Program-made: the position numbers and the translations under genes
The notes under the pieces: model-generated
Seen by the model: the letters and a program-made list of their open reading frames with translations, nothing else
Databases searched by the model: none
What the model was told of the DNA's origin: nothing
Assembly: GCA_045641625.1 (NCBI GenBank)
Contig: JAZUHH010000017.1
Coordinates: 62,001 to 126,000 of the forward strand
Reading direction: 5' to 3'
DNA length: 64,000 bases
From: UBA1723 sp045641625
GTDB lineage: Bacteria > Bacteroidota > Bacteroidia > Bacteroidales > Paludibacteraceae
In this document: positions 50,849 through 59,959 of the stretch, one piece after another
Numbering within the stretch: position 1 is the first letter of the stretch
Layout of the letters: every line of letters starts with the position of its first letter

Positions 50849-52159
50849 ATGATAGAATTTTTCAACTCACTTTGGAAGCTGGTGCTCGAGATGGCGCCAT
50901 ACCTTCTTCTCGGATTTTTCATTGCAGGACTTCTCTATGCGTTCATTCCGCAAAAGACTTTTTCAAAGCACCTTAAACAGCCGGGCTTCAAATCGGTGCT
51001 CTACTCTACTCTGCTCGGAGTTCCCCTTCCTCTTTGTTCGTGCGGAGTTCTTCCGACAACAGTTTCTTTGCGCAGAAGTGGAGCGTCAAGAGGTGCATGC
51101 ACTTCATTCCTTATCTCTACACCACAGACAGGAGTTGACAGCATCCTTGCAACATACTCTCTTCTCGGACTTCCTTTCGCGATAATACGCCCCATAGCGG
51201 CACTTGTCACAGGCCTTTTCGGTGGTGTGATCACAGACATCGCATTCAAAAACGAGACTGAGGACAAATCCTTGGAAATCAAAGAAAAAATCAAGGAGGA
51301 CATGACTTTCACAGAGAAGCTGAAAGTTGCCTTCAAATACGCTTTTGGCGAGTTGCTCGAGGATGTAGGCAAATGGCTTGTTGTCGGTCTGCTTGTCTCT
51401 GCGCTTATAACTGTCGCCGTACCTGACGACTTCTTTGCGGCGCTCAAGGACTATCCGTTCATAAACATGCTCATAGTTCTTGCCATTGCCGTACCGATGT
51501 ACACTTGTGCGACTGGCTCCATTCCTATCGCAGTTGCCCTTATGATGAAGGGAATGACTCCCGGAGCCGCATTTGTCCTTCTTATGGCAGGTCCCGCTAT
51601 CAACACAGCGTCAATGCTTGTCATCAACAAGACTTTCGGCAAGAAGCAGACTGCGCTTTACATAGCATCTATCATTGCCGGAGCATTGACTTTCGGTCTT
51701 GCCATGGACTACATCATGCCGGGTGAATGGTTCAATGTCAGCGGACTTATTGCGTCTGACACATGTTGCAACGAAGGTCATTCCGTATGGTTCAGCATCG
51801 CATGCAGCATCCTTTTCTTGATTGCGCTTGTCAGGGCACTTGTCCACAGATACTCGCACGGACACAATCACGGAGAGTGCCATTGCCATGACGGAGAATG
51901 CCATTGCCACGACGGAGAAAACTGCGGATGCGGAGACCACAGCCACAACGAAACAGTATTGAATGTCAAGGGGATGTGCTGCAGCCACTGCGCCAACAAC
52001 GTCAAAGAAGCTCTCTTGCAGAACGAAGAGGTTGAAGATGTAGAGATCTCTGTCGAAAGCGGCAAGGTTGAAGTAAAGTTCAAAGATAACATGAACATGT
52101 CAAAGGAAAGACTCAAGACAATAATAGAGAGCGTAGGCTATGAAGTAGTTTCCGAATAG
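50849..52159 (+). CDS. SO_0444-type metal efflux permease fused to an HMA domain
   Basis: A 436-residue fusion. Residues 1 to about 330 are a permease with two four-helix halves. Each has a Pro/Cys-rich conserved loop: GVPLPLCSCGVLPTTVSL in the first and YTCATGSIPIAVALM with MAGPAINTAS in the second. A His/Cys-rich linker (about 332-370) with two tandem ECHCHDG units comes next. The last 68 or so residues are a heavy-metal-associated domain with the CxxC site in KGMCCSHC. This suggests export of Cu or Zn with a built-in metal-collecting arm. A large terminator-like hairpin follows. Confidence 0.88.
   Translation: MIEFFNSLWKLVLEMAPYLLLGFFIAGLLYAFIPQKTFSKHLKQPGFKSVLYSTLLGVPLPLCSCGVLPTTVSLRRSGASRGACTSFLISTPQTGVDSILATYSLLGLPFAIIRPIAALVTGLFGGVITDIAFKNETEDKSLEIKEKIKEDMTFTEKLKVAFKYAFGELLEDVGKWLVVGLLVSALITVAVPDDFFAALKDYPFINMLIVLAIAVPMYTCATGSIPIAVALMMKGMTPGAAFVLLMAGPAINTASMLVINKTFGKKQTALYIASIIAGALTFGLAMDYIMPGEWFNVSGLIASDTCCNEGHSVWFSIACSILFLIALVRALVHRYSHGHNHGECHCHDGECHCHDGENCGCGDHSHNETVLNVKGMCCSHCANNVKEALLQNEEVEDVEISVESGKVEVKFKDNMNMSKERLKTIIESVGYEVVSE
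51871..51912. repeat. 21-bp tandem repeat in the His/Cys linker
   Basis: Two adjacent 21-base units (51871-51891 and 51892-51912) differ at two positions. They encode the repeated metal-ligand unit GECHCHD in the permease linker. Confidence 0.85.
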
Positions 52160-52200
52160 GGAAAGCTTTTCAGCACATTCACAATAACTATTGCAAGGCA

Positions 52201-52262
52201 AAATCCGTTTGTCTAATTCCCCGGCAAAAACTTTCCGGTCTAATTGACAAACGGATTTTTCA
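52201..52262 (+). terminator. Long hairpin terminator after the metal permease
   Basis: Perfect 13-base arms (52201-52213 with 52246-52258) are extended inward by AATT/AATT and CCGG/CCGG pairings and followed by TTTTT. It lies 42 bases after the stop. Confidence 0.88.
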
Positions 52263-52428
52263 TTCCTGACAAACTTCCAGGGCTATTCCCAAGTCCTGAA
52301 ACAGACACAATCTACCCAAGGCCGAGTTACCTCATTGCCTTTGACACTTTTGAGCTCGTAACTAATTAACAGTAAAGATGTTAAGAGATAGCCAAGCAAA
52401 TAAAGCCGGAAAATCCAAATAAAATTCT

Positions 52429-52436
52429 TATCTTTG
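52429..52436 (+). promoter_or_regulatory. Putative -7 box for lrp
   Basis: TATCTTTG, followed by CA, lies about 150 bases before the lrp ATG, implying a long leader. The -33 box is not clear. Confidence 0.45.
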
Positions 52437-52448
52437 CACAATAAATAT

Positions 52449-52481
52449 CCTCTTCGCAAAAACTTCAGTTTTCGGAAGGGG
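52449..52481 (+). promoter_or_regulatory. Hairpin in the predicted lrp leader
   Basis: CCTCTTC/GAAGGGG outer arms and AAAAC/GTTTT inner arms are separated by a small asymmetric internal loop and closed by a TTCA-type loop. It begins about 7 bases after the predicted transcription start. No T-run follows, so it may affect stability or translation. Confidence 0.4.
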
Positions 52482-52586
52482 ATTGAATGTACGGGCGAAA
52501 ATAATAATCCAAACGTATTTTACGCTATGATTCAAAGGAAAGCTATGGATAAACTTGGAACGAATACATTATAATCACATACGAAC

Positions 52587-53096
52587 ATGGGACAGAAACA
52601 ATTAGACAAACTAGATGAGAAGATACTGAAACTCATCGCCGAGAATGCGAGAATACCTTTTCTTGAGGTAGCCCGCGAGTGCAACGTGTCTGGTGCGGCA
52701 ATACACCAGAGAATACAGCGACTTAACGACCTCGGTGTAATCAAAGGCACGGAATACGTGTTCGATGCCAGCAAGATCGGCTACAACACTTGCGCATACA
52801 TGGGTATTTTCCTAAGGGACGCAAACGACTTCCAGGATGTAGTCAACGAGCTATACAAGATTCCTGAAGTCGTGGAGTGCCACTACACAACCGGAGAATA
52901 CGCGATGTTTGTCAAGATATATGCGAAAAATAACAGAGAGTTCCTAAGTCTGATTCACGAGAAACTTCAGGCAATCAAGGGAATTTCGAGCACAGAGACC
53001 ATCATTTCGCTGAACGAGGCGTTCAAGCGACAGATTCCAATCAGCGACATTGCGTCGGACGATTCGGACTCGGATGACTCTGACGAAAAGGATTAA
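52587..53096 (+). CDS. Lrp/AsnC-family transcriptional regulator
   Basis: A 169-residue protein. The N-terminal HTH (about residues 5-60) has the family pattern LDKLDEKILKLIAENARIPFLEVARE...SGAAIHQRIQRLNDLGVI. A RAM ligand-binding domain (about 70-150) with VVECHYTTGEYAMFVKI follows. It ends with an unusual run of Asp/Ser (about 156-169). It lies 29 bases before the trifunctional MMPL gene and may regulate it or respond to amino acids. Confidence 0.93.
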   Translation: MGQKQLDKLDEKILKLIAENARIPFLEVARECNVSGAAIHQRIQRLNDLGVIKGTEYVFDASKIGYNTCAYMGIFLRDANDFQDVVNELYKIPEVVECHYTTGEYAMFVKIYAKNNREFLSLIHEKLQAIKGISSTETIISLNEAFKRQIPISDIASDDSDSDDSDEKD

Positions 53097-53125
53097 CATT
53101 CTAAAAAAGAGTTCAAGGCACTTAG

Positions 53126-56100
53126 GTGGAAAACATATTTTTGAAAATATTTGACTTTTTCAAGGGAAGAAGAGCTCTGCTCATCTTCCTTTCCGCCATT
53201 ATAGGGGCCCTGCTTATTTTTTCAGCGTCGAGAATCAATATCGACGAGAACATAATGAGCATCATACCTCACAACGGAGAGGACAAGCAGTCTGAAGTGT
53301 TCTCTAATCTAAAGGTGAAGGACAAGGTGATCGTTATGATTCACAGGAACGACACTCTAAGCATCAGCCAGCTATGCGAAATAGCTGACAGCCTTTACGG
53401 ACAGCTAAGCCTCAACCTGCAGGAATATGCGGAAAGCATCTACTACACAAGTTCCGGAGACGAGGGCGGAAAGGTTGTTGATTTCGTGAGAGGCAATCTT
53501 CCACAGCTGATAGGACCGGACAAAATCAGTCAGCTTGACTCCATGACATCAGATTCTGCGATAGAACAGAGAGTCAGACAAACTTACGAGGCGCTACACT
53601 CGCCATTCGGAAGCATAGCCGCAGACTTCAACTTCAAAGATCCATTAGGGCTGACCTCGCCTATCCTTATGCAGATGAAGAACATGCAGATTTCCGACGA
53701 ATACTGCTTCTATGACAACCACATGTTCATGAAGGAGGACTCTACCGCCCTTATCTTCATCAACCCCAAATATCCGGCGAGCCACATAGCCGCCAACAAG
53801 GAGATTGTAACGATAATCGAAAGTTCAATCTCTAGGTTCAACGGAGTGGAGATTGACTATTTCGGAGGTCCATGCGTTGCGGCCTACAACAGCTGGCAGG
53901 TGCAGAAAGACCTGAACAGTACACTTTACATCGCACTCGGAGTCATTCTTGTCACTATTCTGCTTGCGTTCCGCAACAAGAAGGCCGCATTGCTGATCCT
54001 CCTTCCCGGCTTGTTCGGAGTCATTTTCGCTCTGGGCGTCATCTCGACTTTCAAGGACAGCATTTCACTTATCGCCATCGGAGCTTCATCAGCAATAGTC
54101 GGCGTTGTGCTGAGCTATTCCATACATGTCATCTGCCACGGAGAGCACTGCAAGGACATAAGACAACTGATAGAGGAGATGGCTTCGCCACTTACCGTGG
54201 GCGGATTCACCACAATCGGAGCTTTCTACAGCCTTACATTCACATCTTCATCTCTGCTTCAGGACTTTGGCTATTTGGCTTCTCTAACAATCGTGGGAGC
54301 CTCTTTGTTCTGCCTTATCATTCTGCCCCACATGATGAGTGTCGGAGGAGAAAGCAATCCGACAAAGCTCTACAGATGGGTGGAAAGAGTAAGCGACTAC
54401 CATTTCGAGAACAGCAAGGTTCTGATCGCGTGTATAGTCATCATTTCCATGCTTGGACTATGGTGGGCCAACGAGAGCGAGTTCAACGCAGACATGGAGG
54501 AACTCTGCTACCATCCAACAAAGCTGGAGAAGGCAGAGAAAAGGCTTATGGAATCCGTTACAACAAAGGACAGTTCTGCGAGCATATACTTCGTCGCAAC
54601 TGCTTCCCGAGACAATGACGGACTGCTTGACACATACAGGGACATGAACGAAAAGCTTGCCAATCTGCATAGGGACAGCACAATCCGCCGACATTCGTAT
54701 TTCCCTCTGCTTCTCGGAGGAAACGAATCGCAAGCCTTGGCCTTGAAGAAATGGAACGAATACTGGACAGAAGCCAGGACTGCCGATACTCGCAACAAAT
54801 TCAAGGCAGAGTGCAGAAAGGTCGGACTTCCGGAAAATTCATTCGACGAGTTTTTCGCCAACATCAACAGCTACAAGTTCACTGACAGGAGTGAGACTCC
54901 GATCAATGGGCTTAACGACTGGATTCCTACTTGCGGGAACCTTGACATGGCTATTTCAAACATTGAGTTGGACGAGAACGACAAGGACGAGGTCTATGAT
55001 TTGTTCAAAAACGACGAGAATGTCGTGATTCTGGACAAGCCCCACTTCATAAGCAACTATATGGAAAGCGTAAAGGACGACTTCTATTTTGTTCTGTTCA
55101 TCAGTTCGTTCATAGTGTTCCTTGCTCTCCTTCTGAACTACGGATGCATAGAGACCGCACTGCTCAGCTTCCTTCCTATGGCGATGAGCTACCTTATCAT
55201 TCTATGCTTCATGCACTTGTTCGACATCAAGTTCAACATTGTGTCTGTGATTCTGTCAACCTTCATATTCGGTATCGGAGACGATTTCAGCATCTTTATC
55301 ACGGACGGCCTTGTCGAGGAATACAAGAACGGAAGAAAGATGCTGTCAGCACACAAGACTGCGATATTCTTCTCCGCGTTCGTCAGCATCGTTGGAATGG
55401 GAGCGCTTATATTCGCCGAGCATCCGAGCATGAAGAGTGTGGCGCAAAGCAGCCTTATAGGAATGATTGCAGTCGTCGTCATAGCCTATACGGTACAACC
55501 GTTCCTGTTCAAGCATTTCGTTACAAACCGCACAAAGAACGGTCTGCCTCCGTACACAATATCGAGCATTCTTTGGACAATAATTCTGCTTGGCACATTC
55601 GGCTTGATGGGAATCGTGCTCAGCATAGTCGCACTGCTCGTCCAAATTCTGCCAATGCCACGCATACACAAGACCAACTTCCTTCACTATATGATTTGCG
55701 GAGCCTGCAGGAGTGTCTTGGCAATCGGCAGAGGCAGATTCAAGATAGAGTCCAGCAATCCGGAAGGCGAGGACTTCAAGAAACCGGCAATGATAGTTGC
55801 CAACCACCAGTCTGTGCTTGACATTGTGAGAATACTCGCACTGACTCCGAAGGTCGTAATCATGGCAAAGAAAAGCAACTGGAACTCCCCTCTTTACGGT
55901 CTTCTTCTCCATTTGTCCGGATTCTTCTGCAGTGACGACAACCTTGACGAGACAACGCCAAAGCTGAAGGAGCTTGTTGACAACGGATACTCCATTTGTG
56001 TGTTCCCAGAAGGACACAGAAGCGCAGACGGAGAAATAGGCAAATTCAAGTCAGGAGCATACCATATCGCCAAGGCGTTGAGGCTAGACCTTGTGCAAGT

Positions 56101-56953
56101 TGTCTTCACAGGCCACTATCAGGCCATCAACCGCAACGACCTGCTTTACACTCATCGCGCGACAATCTCTATGAAGGTTCTCCCTAGAAAGAACTTTGAC
56201 GACATTCTCCCCAGAAAGGCCATGCTAGAGAGCGAGCAGACAATAAGAATGGAGTACAACCTGGAGAAAGGACGAACAGCCACTCTGGACAACCCATACT
56301 ACGAGCATATCGTGACTCAGAACTTCATCTACAAAGGCCCGGTACTTGAGCACTACACAAAGATGAAGCTGAAGTTCGAAAAATGCTACGCTCCGATCAT
56401 TTCACTTATAGACAAAGACTCAACGATTCTGGATTTGGGCTGCGGCTACGGCTACGTCTCTATGCTTATTTCGGAACTGAAGCCCAACGCAAAGATAACA
56501 GCTGTGGATTATGACGCTGAAAAGATAGAGGTTGCGAAACACTGCTTCATAGGAAAGAACATCGACTTCATCTGCCAGAATGTAGTGGAATATGAACTGC
56601 CCCAGGCTGACACATATATTATCAGCGACATGCTGCACTACATCAGCCACGAGGAGCAGGAAGCTCTGATCGGAAGCATAATAGAGAAGCTGCCAGAAAA
56701 CGGCAAGATCATAATCAGAGACGCTAATTCGGAGGACAAGAAACACCATAAGCTGACACGCCTTTCCGAATGGCTGTCCACTTCATGGCTACTGGGATTC
56801 AACAAGAAAAACGAAAATCTTTCTTTCTTCTCTGTTGCCGACATAGAGAGAATAATTTCTCCGCACGATTTGAAACTGAAAGTGATCAAATCCGAAGACG
56901 AGACTTCCAATGTTCTCTATTGTGTTGAAAAATTGTTAAAAAGAAGTATCTGA
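53126..56953 (+). CDS. Trifunctional MMPL transporter / lysophospholipid acyltransferase / SAM methyltransferase
   Basis: A 1275-residue fusion. Residues 1 to about 840 are an RND/MMPL exporter with two six-helix halves and large extracytoplasmic loops. About residues 870-1060 form a PlsC-type acyltransferase with HX4D in NHQSVLD and FPEGHRS. About residues 1085-1250 are a class I methyltransferase with LDLGCGYGYVS. The architecture matches a recognised Bacteroidota family thought to make and export acylated, methylated lipids or pigments. The start is a GTG at 53126: a TAG lies immediately before it in frame, and the first internal ATG is at residue 44. The folC promoter follows after about 30 bases. 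Confidence 0.9.
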   Translation: MENIFLKIFDFFKGRRALLIFLSAIIGALLIFSASRINIDENIMSIIPHNGEDKQSEVFSNLKVKDKVIVMIHRNDTLSISQLCEIADSLYGQLSLNLQEYAESIYYTSSGDEGGKVVDFVRGNLPQLIGPDKISQLDSMTSDSAIEQRVRQTYEALHSPFGSIAADFNFKDPLGLTSPILMQMKNMQISDEYCFYDNHMFMKEDSTALIFINPKYPASHIAANKEIVTIIESSISRFNGVEIDYFGGPCVAAYNSWQVQKDLNSTLYIALGVILVTILLAFRNKKAALLILLPGLFGVIFALGVISTFKDSISLIAIGASSAIVGVVLSYSIHVICHGEHCKDIRQLIEEMASPLTVGGFTTIGAFYSLTFTSSSLLQDFGYLASLTIVGASLFCLIILPHMMSVGGESNPTKLYRWVERVSDYHFENSKVLIACIVIISMLGLWWANESEFNADMEELCYHPTKLEKAEKRLMESVTTKDSSASIYFVATASRDNDGLLDTYRDMNEKLANLHRDSTIRRHSYFPLLLGGNESQALALKKWNEYWTEARTADTRNKFKAECRKVGLPENSFDEFFANINSYKFTDRSETPINGLNDWIPTCGNLDMAISNIELDENDKDEVYDLFKNDENVVILDKPHFISNYMESVKDDFYFVLFISSFIVFLALLLNYGCIETALLSFLPMAMSYLIILCFMHLFDIKFNIVSVILSTFIFGIGDDFSIFITDGLVEEYKNGRKMLSAHKTAIFFSAFVSIVGMGALIFAEHPSMKSVAQSSLIGMIAVVVIAYTVQPFLFKHFVTNRTKNGLPPYTISSILWTIILLGTFGLMGIVLSIVALLVQILPMPRIHKTNFLHYMICGACRSVLAIGRGRFKIESSNPEGEDFKKPAMIVANHQSVLDIVRILALTPKVVIMAKKSNWNSPLYGLLLHLSGFFCSDDNLDETTPKLKELVDNGYSICVFPEGHRSADGEIGKFKSGAYHIAKALRLDLVQVVFTGHYQAINRNDLLYTHRATISMKVLPRKNFDDILPRKAMLESEQTIRMEYNLEKGRTATLDNPYYEHIVTQNFIYKGPVLEHYTKMKLKFEKCYAPIISLIDKDSTILDLGCGYGYVSMLISELKPNAKITAVDYDAEKIEVAKHCFIGKNIDFICQNVVEYELPQADTYIISDMLHYISHEEQEALIGSIIEKLPENGKIIIRDANSEDKKHHKLTRLSEWLSTSWLLGFNKKNENLSFFSVADIERIISPHDLKLKVIKSEDETSNVLYCVEKLLKRSI

Positions 56954-56981
56954 TCAAAGGATACGGAACAAAACTAAGAAC

Positions 56982-56989
56982 TAATTTTG
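56982..56989 (+). promoter_or_regulatory. Putative -7 box for folC-dnaB
   Basis: TAATTTTG, followed by CA, lies 17 bases before the folC ATG. No -33 box was found. Confidence 0.5.
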
Positions 56990-57006
56990 CATACAAAAGA
57001 AGTGTC

Positions 57007-58317
57007 ATGAATTACAAAGAAACTTTAGACTACATATACAAAAGAATGCCAATGTTTCAAGTCGTTGGAACTTCAGCCTATAAGGAAGGCCTGGAGGGAA
57101 TACAGGCATTCGCTGAGCATCTGGGAAATCCTCAGAACAAATTCAAGACTATCCATGTGGGAGGCACAAACGGGAAAGGCTCTGTTTCCCACACATTGGC
57201 AAGCGTGCTTCAGTCTGCAGGCTATAAGGTAGGCTTGTTCACCAGCCCGCACCTTCGCGACTTCCGCGAAAGAATACGCGTAAACGGAGAGGTGATCCCA
57301 GAACAAAATGTAATTGAGTTTGTTGAAAGGAACAAGCAGATTTTCGATGTCATCTACCCTTCGTTCTTTGAAGTGTGCGTAGGAATGGCATTCGAATACT
57401 TTGCAAACGAGAAGGTGGATGTAGCTGTAATAGAGGTCGGACTTGGAGGCAGACTTGACAGCACTAACATCATTTCTCCGGACCTTAGCATCATAACTAA
57501 CATTTCTTATGACCACGTGGCAATACTCGGAGACACTCTCGAGAAAATTGCCGTAGAAAAGGCAGGAATCATAAAGCCAAACACCCCTGTAGTAATAGGA
57601 GAGGCAGAAGGCGAGATCAAGAACATTTTCAAGAAAAAAGCAGAGTCCGTATCGGCTCCGATCAGGTTTGCAGAAGACACCTTTATCCTAGGTGTTGGCA
57701 ACCAATCTGTTGAAAACGGAACCATCTATCAGGAATACCAAACTCACTCTTTCAGACTCGAGATCAATAATTTCGGCACTATACGCACTCCCCTGCTCGG
57801 CGAGTGCCAAAAGTTCAACATGTGTACTGTCGCAACTGCCTTGAGGACATTGCAGGGGCTTGGTTACTGCATCTCTGACGAGCAAGTCAAAGAAGGAATC
57901 GAAAAGACAATAGAGCAAACTCACCTGATGGGCAGATGGCAGATACTTCAGCACAAACCTTTCGTAGTTTGCGACACAGGCCATAATGTTGCCGGACTCA
58001 CTCTGGTGACCGATCAGATAAAGAAGGTGCGCAAAGACAAAAAGACCCTAAGAATCGTATTCGGCATGGTTAGCGACAAGGATGTGGACCATGTGATGCC
58101 ACTGCTTCCTACGGATGCCGTATATTACTTCACACGCGCATCCATTGACAGAGCTATGCCGGAATACATCGTCAAGGAGAAAGCCGCACCTTACGGACTG
58201 CTTGGCAACACATACCACACCGTAGCTGAGGCATTGGAAGCAGCCAAGAAGGACGCAGACGAGGATGACATGATTTTCGTCGGCGGAAGTTCCTATGTAG
58301 TGGCAGAAATAGTATAA
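57007..58317 (+). CDS. folC: Bifunctional folylpolyglutamate synthase / dihydrofolate synthase
   Basis: Mur-ligase-type enzyme adding glutamate to dihydropteroate and to folates. The 436-residue protein has the ATP loop GGTNGKGSVS (about residues 52-61) and FTSPHLRDFRERI. It also has the metal/ATP segment VGLGGRLDSTNI, with DHVAILGDTLEKIA-type and DTGHNVAGL motifs. Length and architecture are canonical. dnaB follows after 17 bases. Confidence 0.95.
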   Translation: MNYKETLDYIYKRMPMFQVVGTSAYKEGLEGIQAFAEHLGNPQNKFKTIHVGGTNGKGSVSHTLASVLQSAGYKVGLFTSPHLRDFRERIRVNGEVIPEQNVIEFVERNKQIFDVIYPSFFEVCVGMAFEYFANEKVDVAVIEVGLGGRLDSTNIISPDLSIITNISYDHVAILGDTLEKIAVEKAGIIKPNTPVVIGEAEGEIKNIFKKKAESVSAPIRFAEDTFILGVGNQSVENGTIYQEYQTHSFRLEINNFGTIRTPLLGECQKFNMCTVATALRTLQGLGYCISDEQVKEGIEKTIEQTHLMGRWQILQHKPFVVCDTGHNVAGLTLVTDQIKKVRKDKKTLRIVFGMVSDKDVDHVMPLLPTDAVYYFTRASIDRAMPEYIVKEKAAPYGLLGNTYHTVAEALEAAKKDADEDDMIFVGGSSYVVAEIV

Positions 58318-58334
58318 TTTGAAAAAATCTATAT

Positions 58335-59891
58335 ATGGACGTATTAGCGAAAAACAAGAAAAGCACTTACAAGAAACGCAAGACCGAAGAGGAATCTGTA
58401 CTTGCTCTTGACGGACAACTGCCTCCTCAGGTACCAGAGCTTGAGGAATCGGTACTTGGTGCCCTCATGGTGGAGAGTAACGCTTTCTCGGAGATCGGCA
58501 GCTTGCTAAAGCCGGAATCTTTCTATGTACCTAAAAATGGAAAGATTTTTCAGGCCATCTCAACCATAGCAATGAGACAAGATCCCATTGATATGGTTAC
58601 CGTAATGGAACAGCTTAGAAAAGATGGAAACTTTGATGAGATCGGTGGAGCTCCAACTTTGGCTTCCCTAACTCAAAATGTAATCTCTACTGTCCATATT
58701 TACGAGCATTCCAAAATCATCGGAGAAAAGGCCCTTGCCCGCCAGCTCATAACTTTTTGCCAGACTATCATGAAGAAAGCCTACTCACAGGAAGATGATG
58801 TGGATTTGCTGATGCAGGAAGCAGAGGGAAAGCTGTTTGAGATTGCCAAAAGCAACCTTAAAAAGGATTTCCAGCATGTGGGAGAGGTTGGTACTATGGC
58901 ACTTGAAACTATAGAGCAAGCCATGAAAAGCACCGAAGGTATCGGCGGTGTACCAAGCGGATTCACTGAGCTTGACAAGAAGACCAACGGATGGCAGAAA
59001 TCCGACCTTATAATTATCGCTGCCCGACCAGCCATGGGTAAGACTGCGTTCGTGCTGTCAATGGCCCGCAATATCGGAGAGGCGAAAAGACCGGTGGCTG
59101 TGTTCTCTCTGGAGATGAGTAACCTTCAGCTTTACAATCGTCTGCTTGTCAACGTTACTGAGCTTTCGAGCGAGAAGATCAAGAAAGGACAGCTTTCCCC
59201 TACAGAGTTCAAGAGAGTTCAGCAGGGAGTGCGTCTAATAGAGGAACAGCCAATATACCTTGACGATACTCCAAGCCTTTCTGTATTCGAATTTGCCACA
59301 AAGGCAAGAAAGCTTTGTAGAGACCACGGTGTCGAAATAATCATTATCGACTACCTTCAGTTGATGAACGCAAACGGAATGGGATTCGGTAGTCGTGAGC
59401 AAGAGGTAAGTACAATATCTAGATCATTAAAACAGCTTGCTAAGGAGCTAAATATCCCTATTATAGCACTTTCTCAGTTGAATCGTGGAGTTGAAAGCCG
59501 AGACAAAGACAAACGCCCTCAGCTATCGGATTTGCGTGAATCCGGTGCGATCGAGCAGGATGCCGATATGGTGTTGTTCATCCACCGTCCTGAATACTAT
59601 AAGATGGAGTTTATGAGTGATGGTGCGACAAAATCAGAAGGACTTGCCGAGATCATCATTGCTAAGCACCGTAACGGAGCCACAGGTGATATTATGCTGC
59701 GATTCATCGGATCACAGACAAAATTTGCAAACTATAATCCAGATGACCATTTCGAAGGAGCCGCGAACTATTCGGACAGCAACCAGTCAATTTCCATGGA
59801 ATTTAATTCCGGTTACTCCGATGGTTCTGATACCGCTCAGGCAACGCCTAACGATATGAGAATAGACAACGGTCCAAACATTCCGTTCTAG
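58335..59891 (+). CDS. dnaB: Replicative DNA helicase
   Basis: A 518-residue hexameric helicase that unwinds DNA at the replication fork. The N-terminal domain (about residues 30-140) starts with PELEESVLGALM. A linker follows, then the RecA-like motor with Walker A in RPAMGKTAF (about 228-236), Walker B in IIIIDYLQLM (about 335) and the arginine-finger region LRESGAIEQDADMV. The C-terminal 70 or so residues are low-complexity (Asn/Ser/Gly). No intein is present. It lies 17 bases after folC, with a terminator following. Confidence 0.96.
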   Translation: MDVLAKNKKSTYKKRKTEEESVLALDGQLPPQVPELEESVLGALMVESNAFSEIGSLLKPESFYVPKNGKIFQAISTIAMRQDPIDMVTVMEQLRKDGNFDEIGGAPTLASLTQNVISTVHIYEHSKIIGEKALARQLITFCQTIMKKAYSQEDDVDLLMQEAEGKLFEIAKSNLKKDFQHVGEVGTMALETIEQAMKSTEGIGGVPSGFTELDKKTNGWQKSDLIIIAARPAMGKTAFVLSMARNIGEAKRPVAVFSLEMSNLQLYNRLLVNVTELSSEKIKKGQLSPTEFKRVQQGVRLIEEQPIYLDDTPSLSVFEFATKARKLCRDHGVEIIIIDYLQLMNANGMGFGSREQEVSTISRSLKQLAKELNIPIIALSQLNRGVESRDKDKRPQLSDLRESGAIEQDADMVLFIHRPEYYKMEFMSDGATKSEGLAEIIIAKHRNGATGDIMLRFIGSQTKFANYNPDDHFEGAANYSDSNQSISMEFNSGYSDGSDTAQATPNDMRIDNGPNIPF

Positions 59892-59905
59892 TTTATAAAA
59901 AGACA

Positions 59906-59942
59906 AAACAGAGGATGCATCAAATGATTGCATCCTCTGTTT
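59906..59942. terminator. Bidirectional terminator after dnaB
   Basis: A perfect fourteen-base-pair stem (59906-59919 with 59929-59942) has a nine-base loop. On the plus strand it runs into TTTG and on the minus strand into TTTTGTC. It lies 15 bases after dnaB and 17 bases after the convergent stop at 59960. Confidence 0.88.
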
Positions 59943-59959
59943 GTATCAACAAAATCAAA

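Larger units (their letters stand above)
52160..52586. other. Intergenic region between the metal permease and lrp
   Basis: About 430 bases with no gene-like frame. It holds a strong hairpin terminator (52201-52262), a -7 box (52429-52436) and a hairpin in the predicted lrp leader (52449-52481). Nothing else was recognised. Confidence 0.65.

Noticed and set aside
55144..56017. Long frames on both strands (about 225 codons each) inside the trifunctional fusion gene
   Set aside because: Shadows of a high-quality coding sequence. They are Arg/His/Cys-rich with no recognisable domains.
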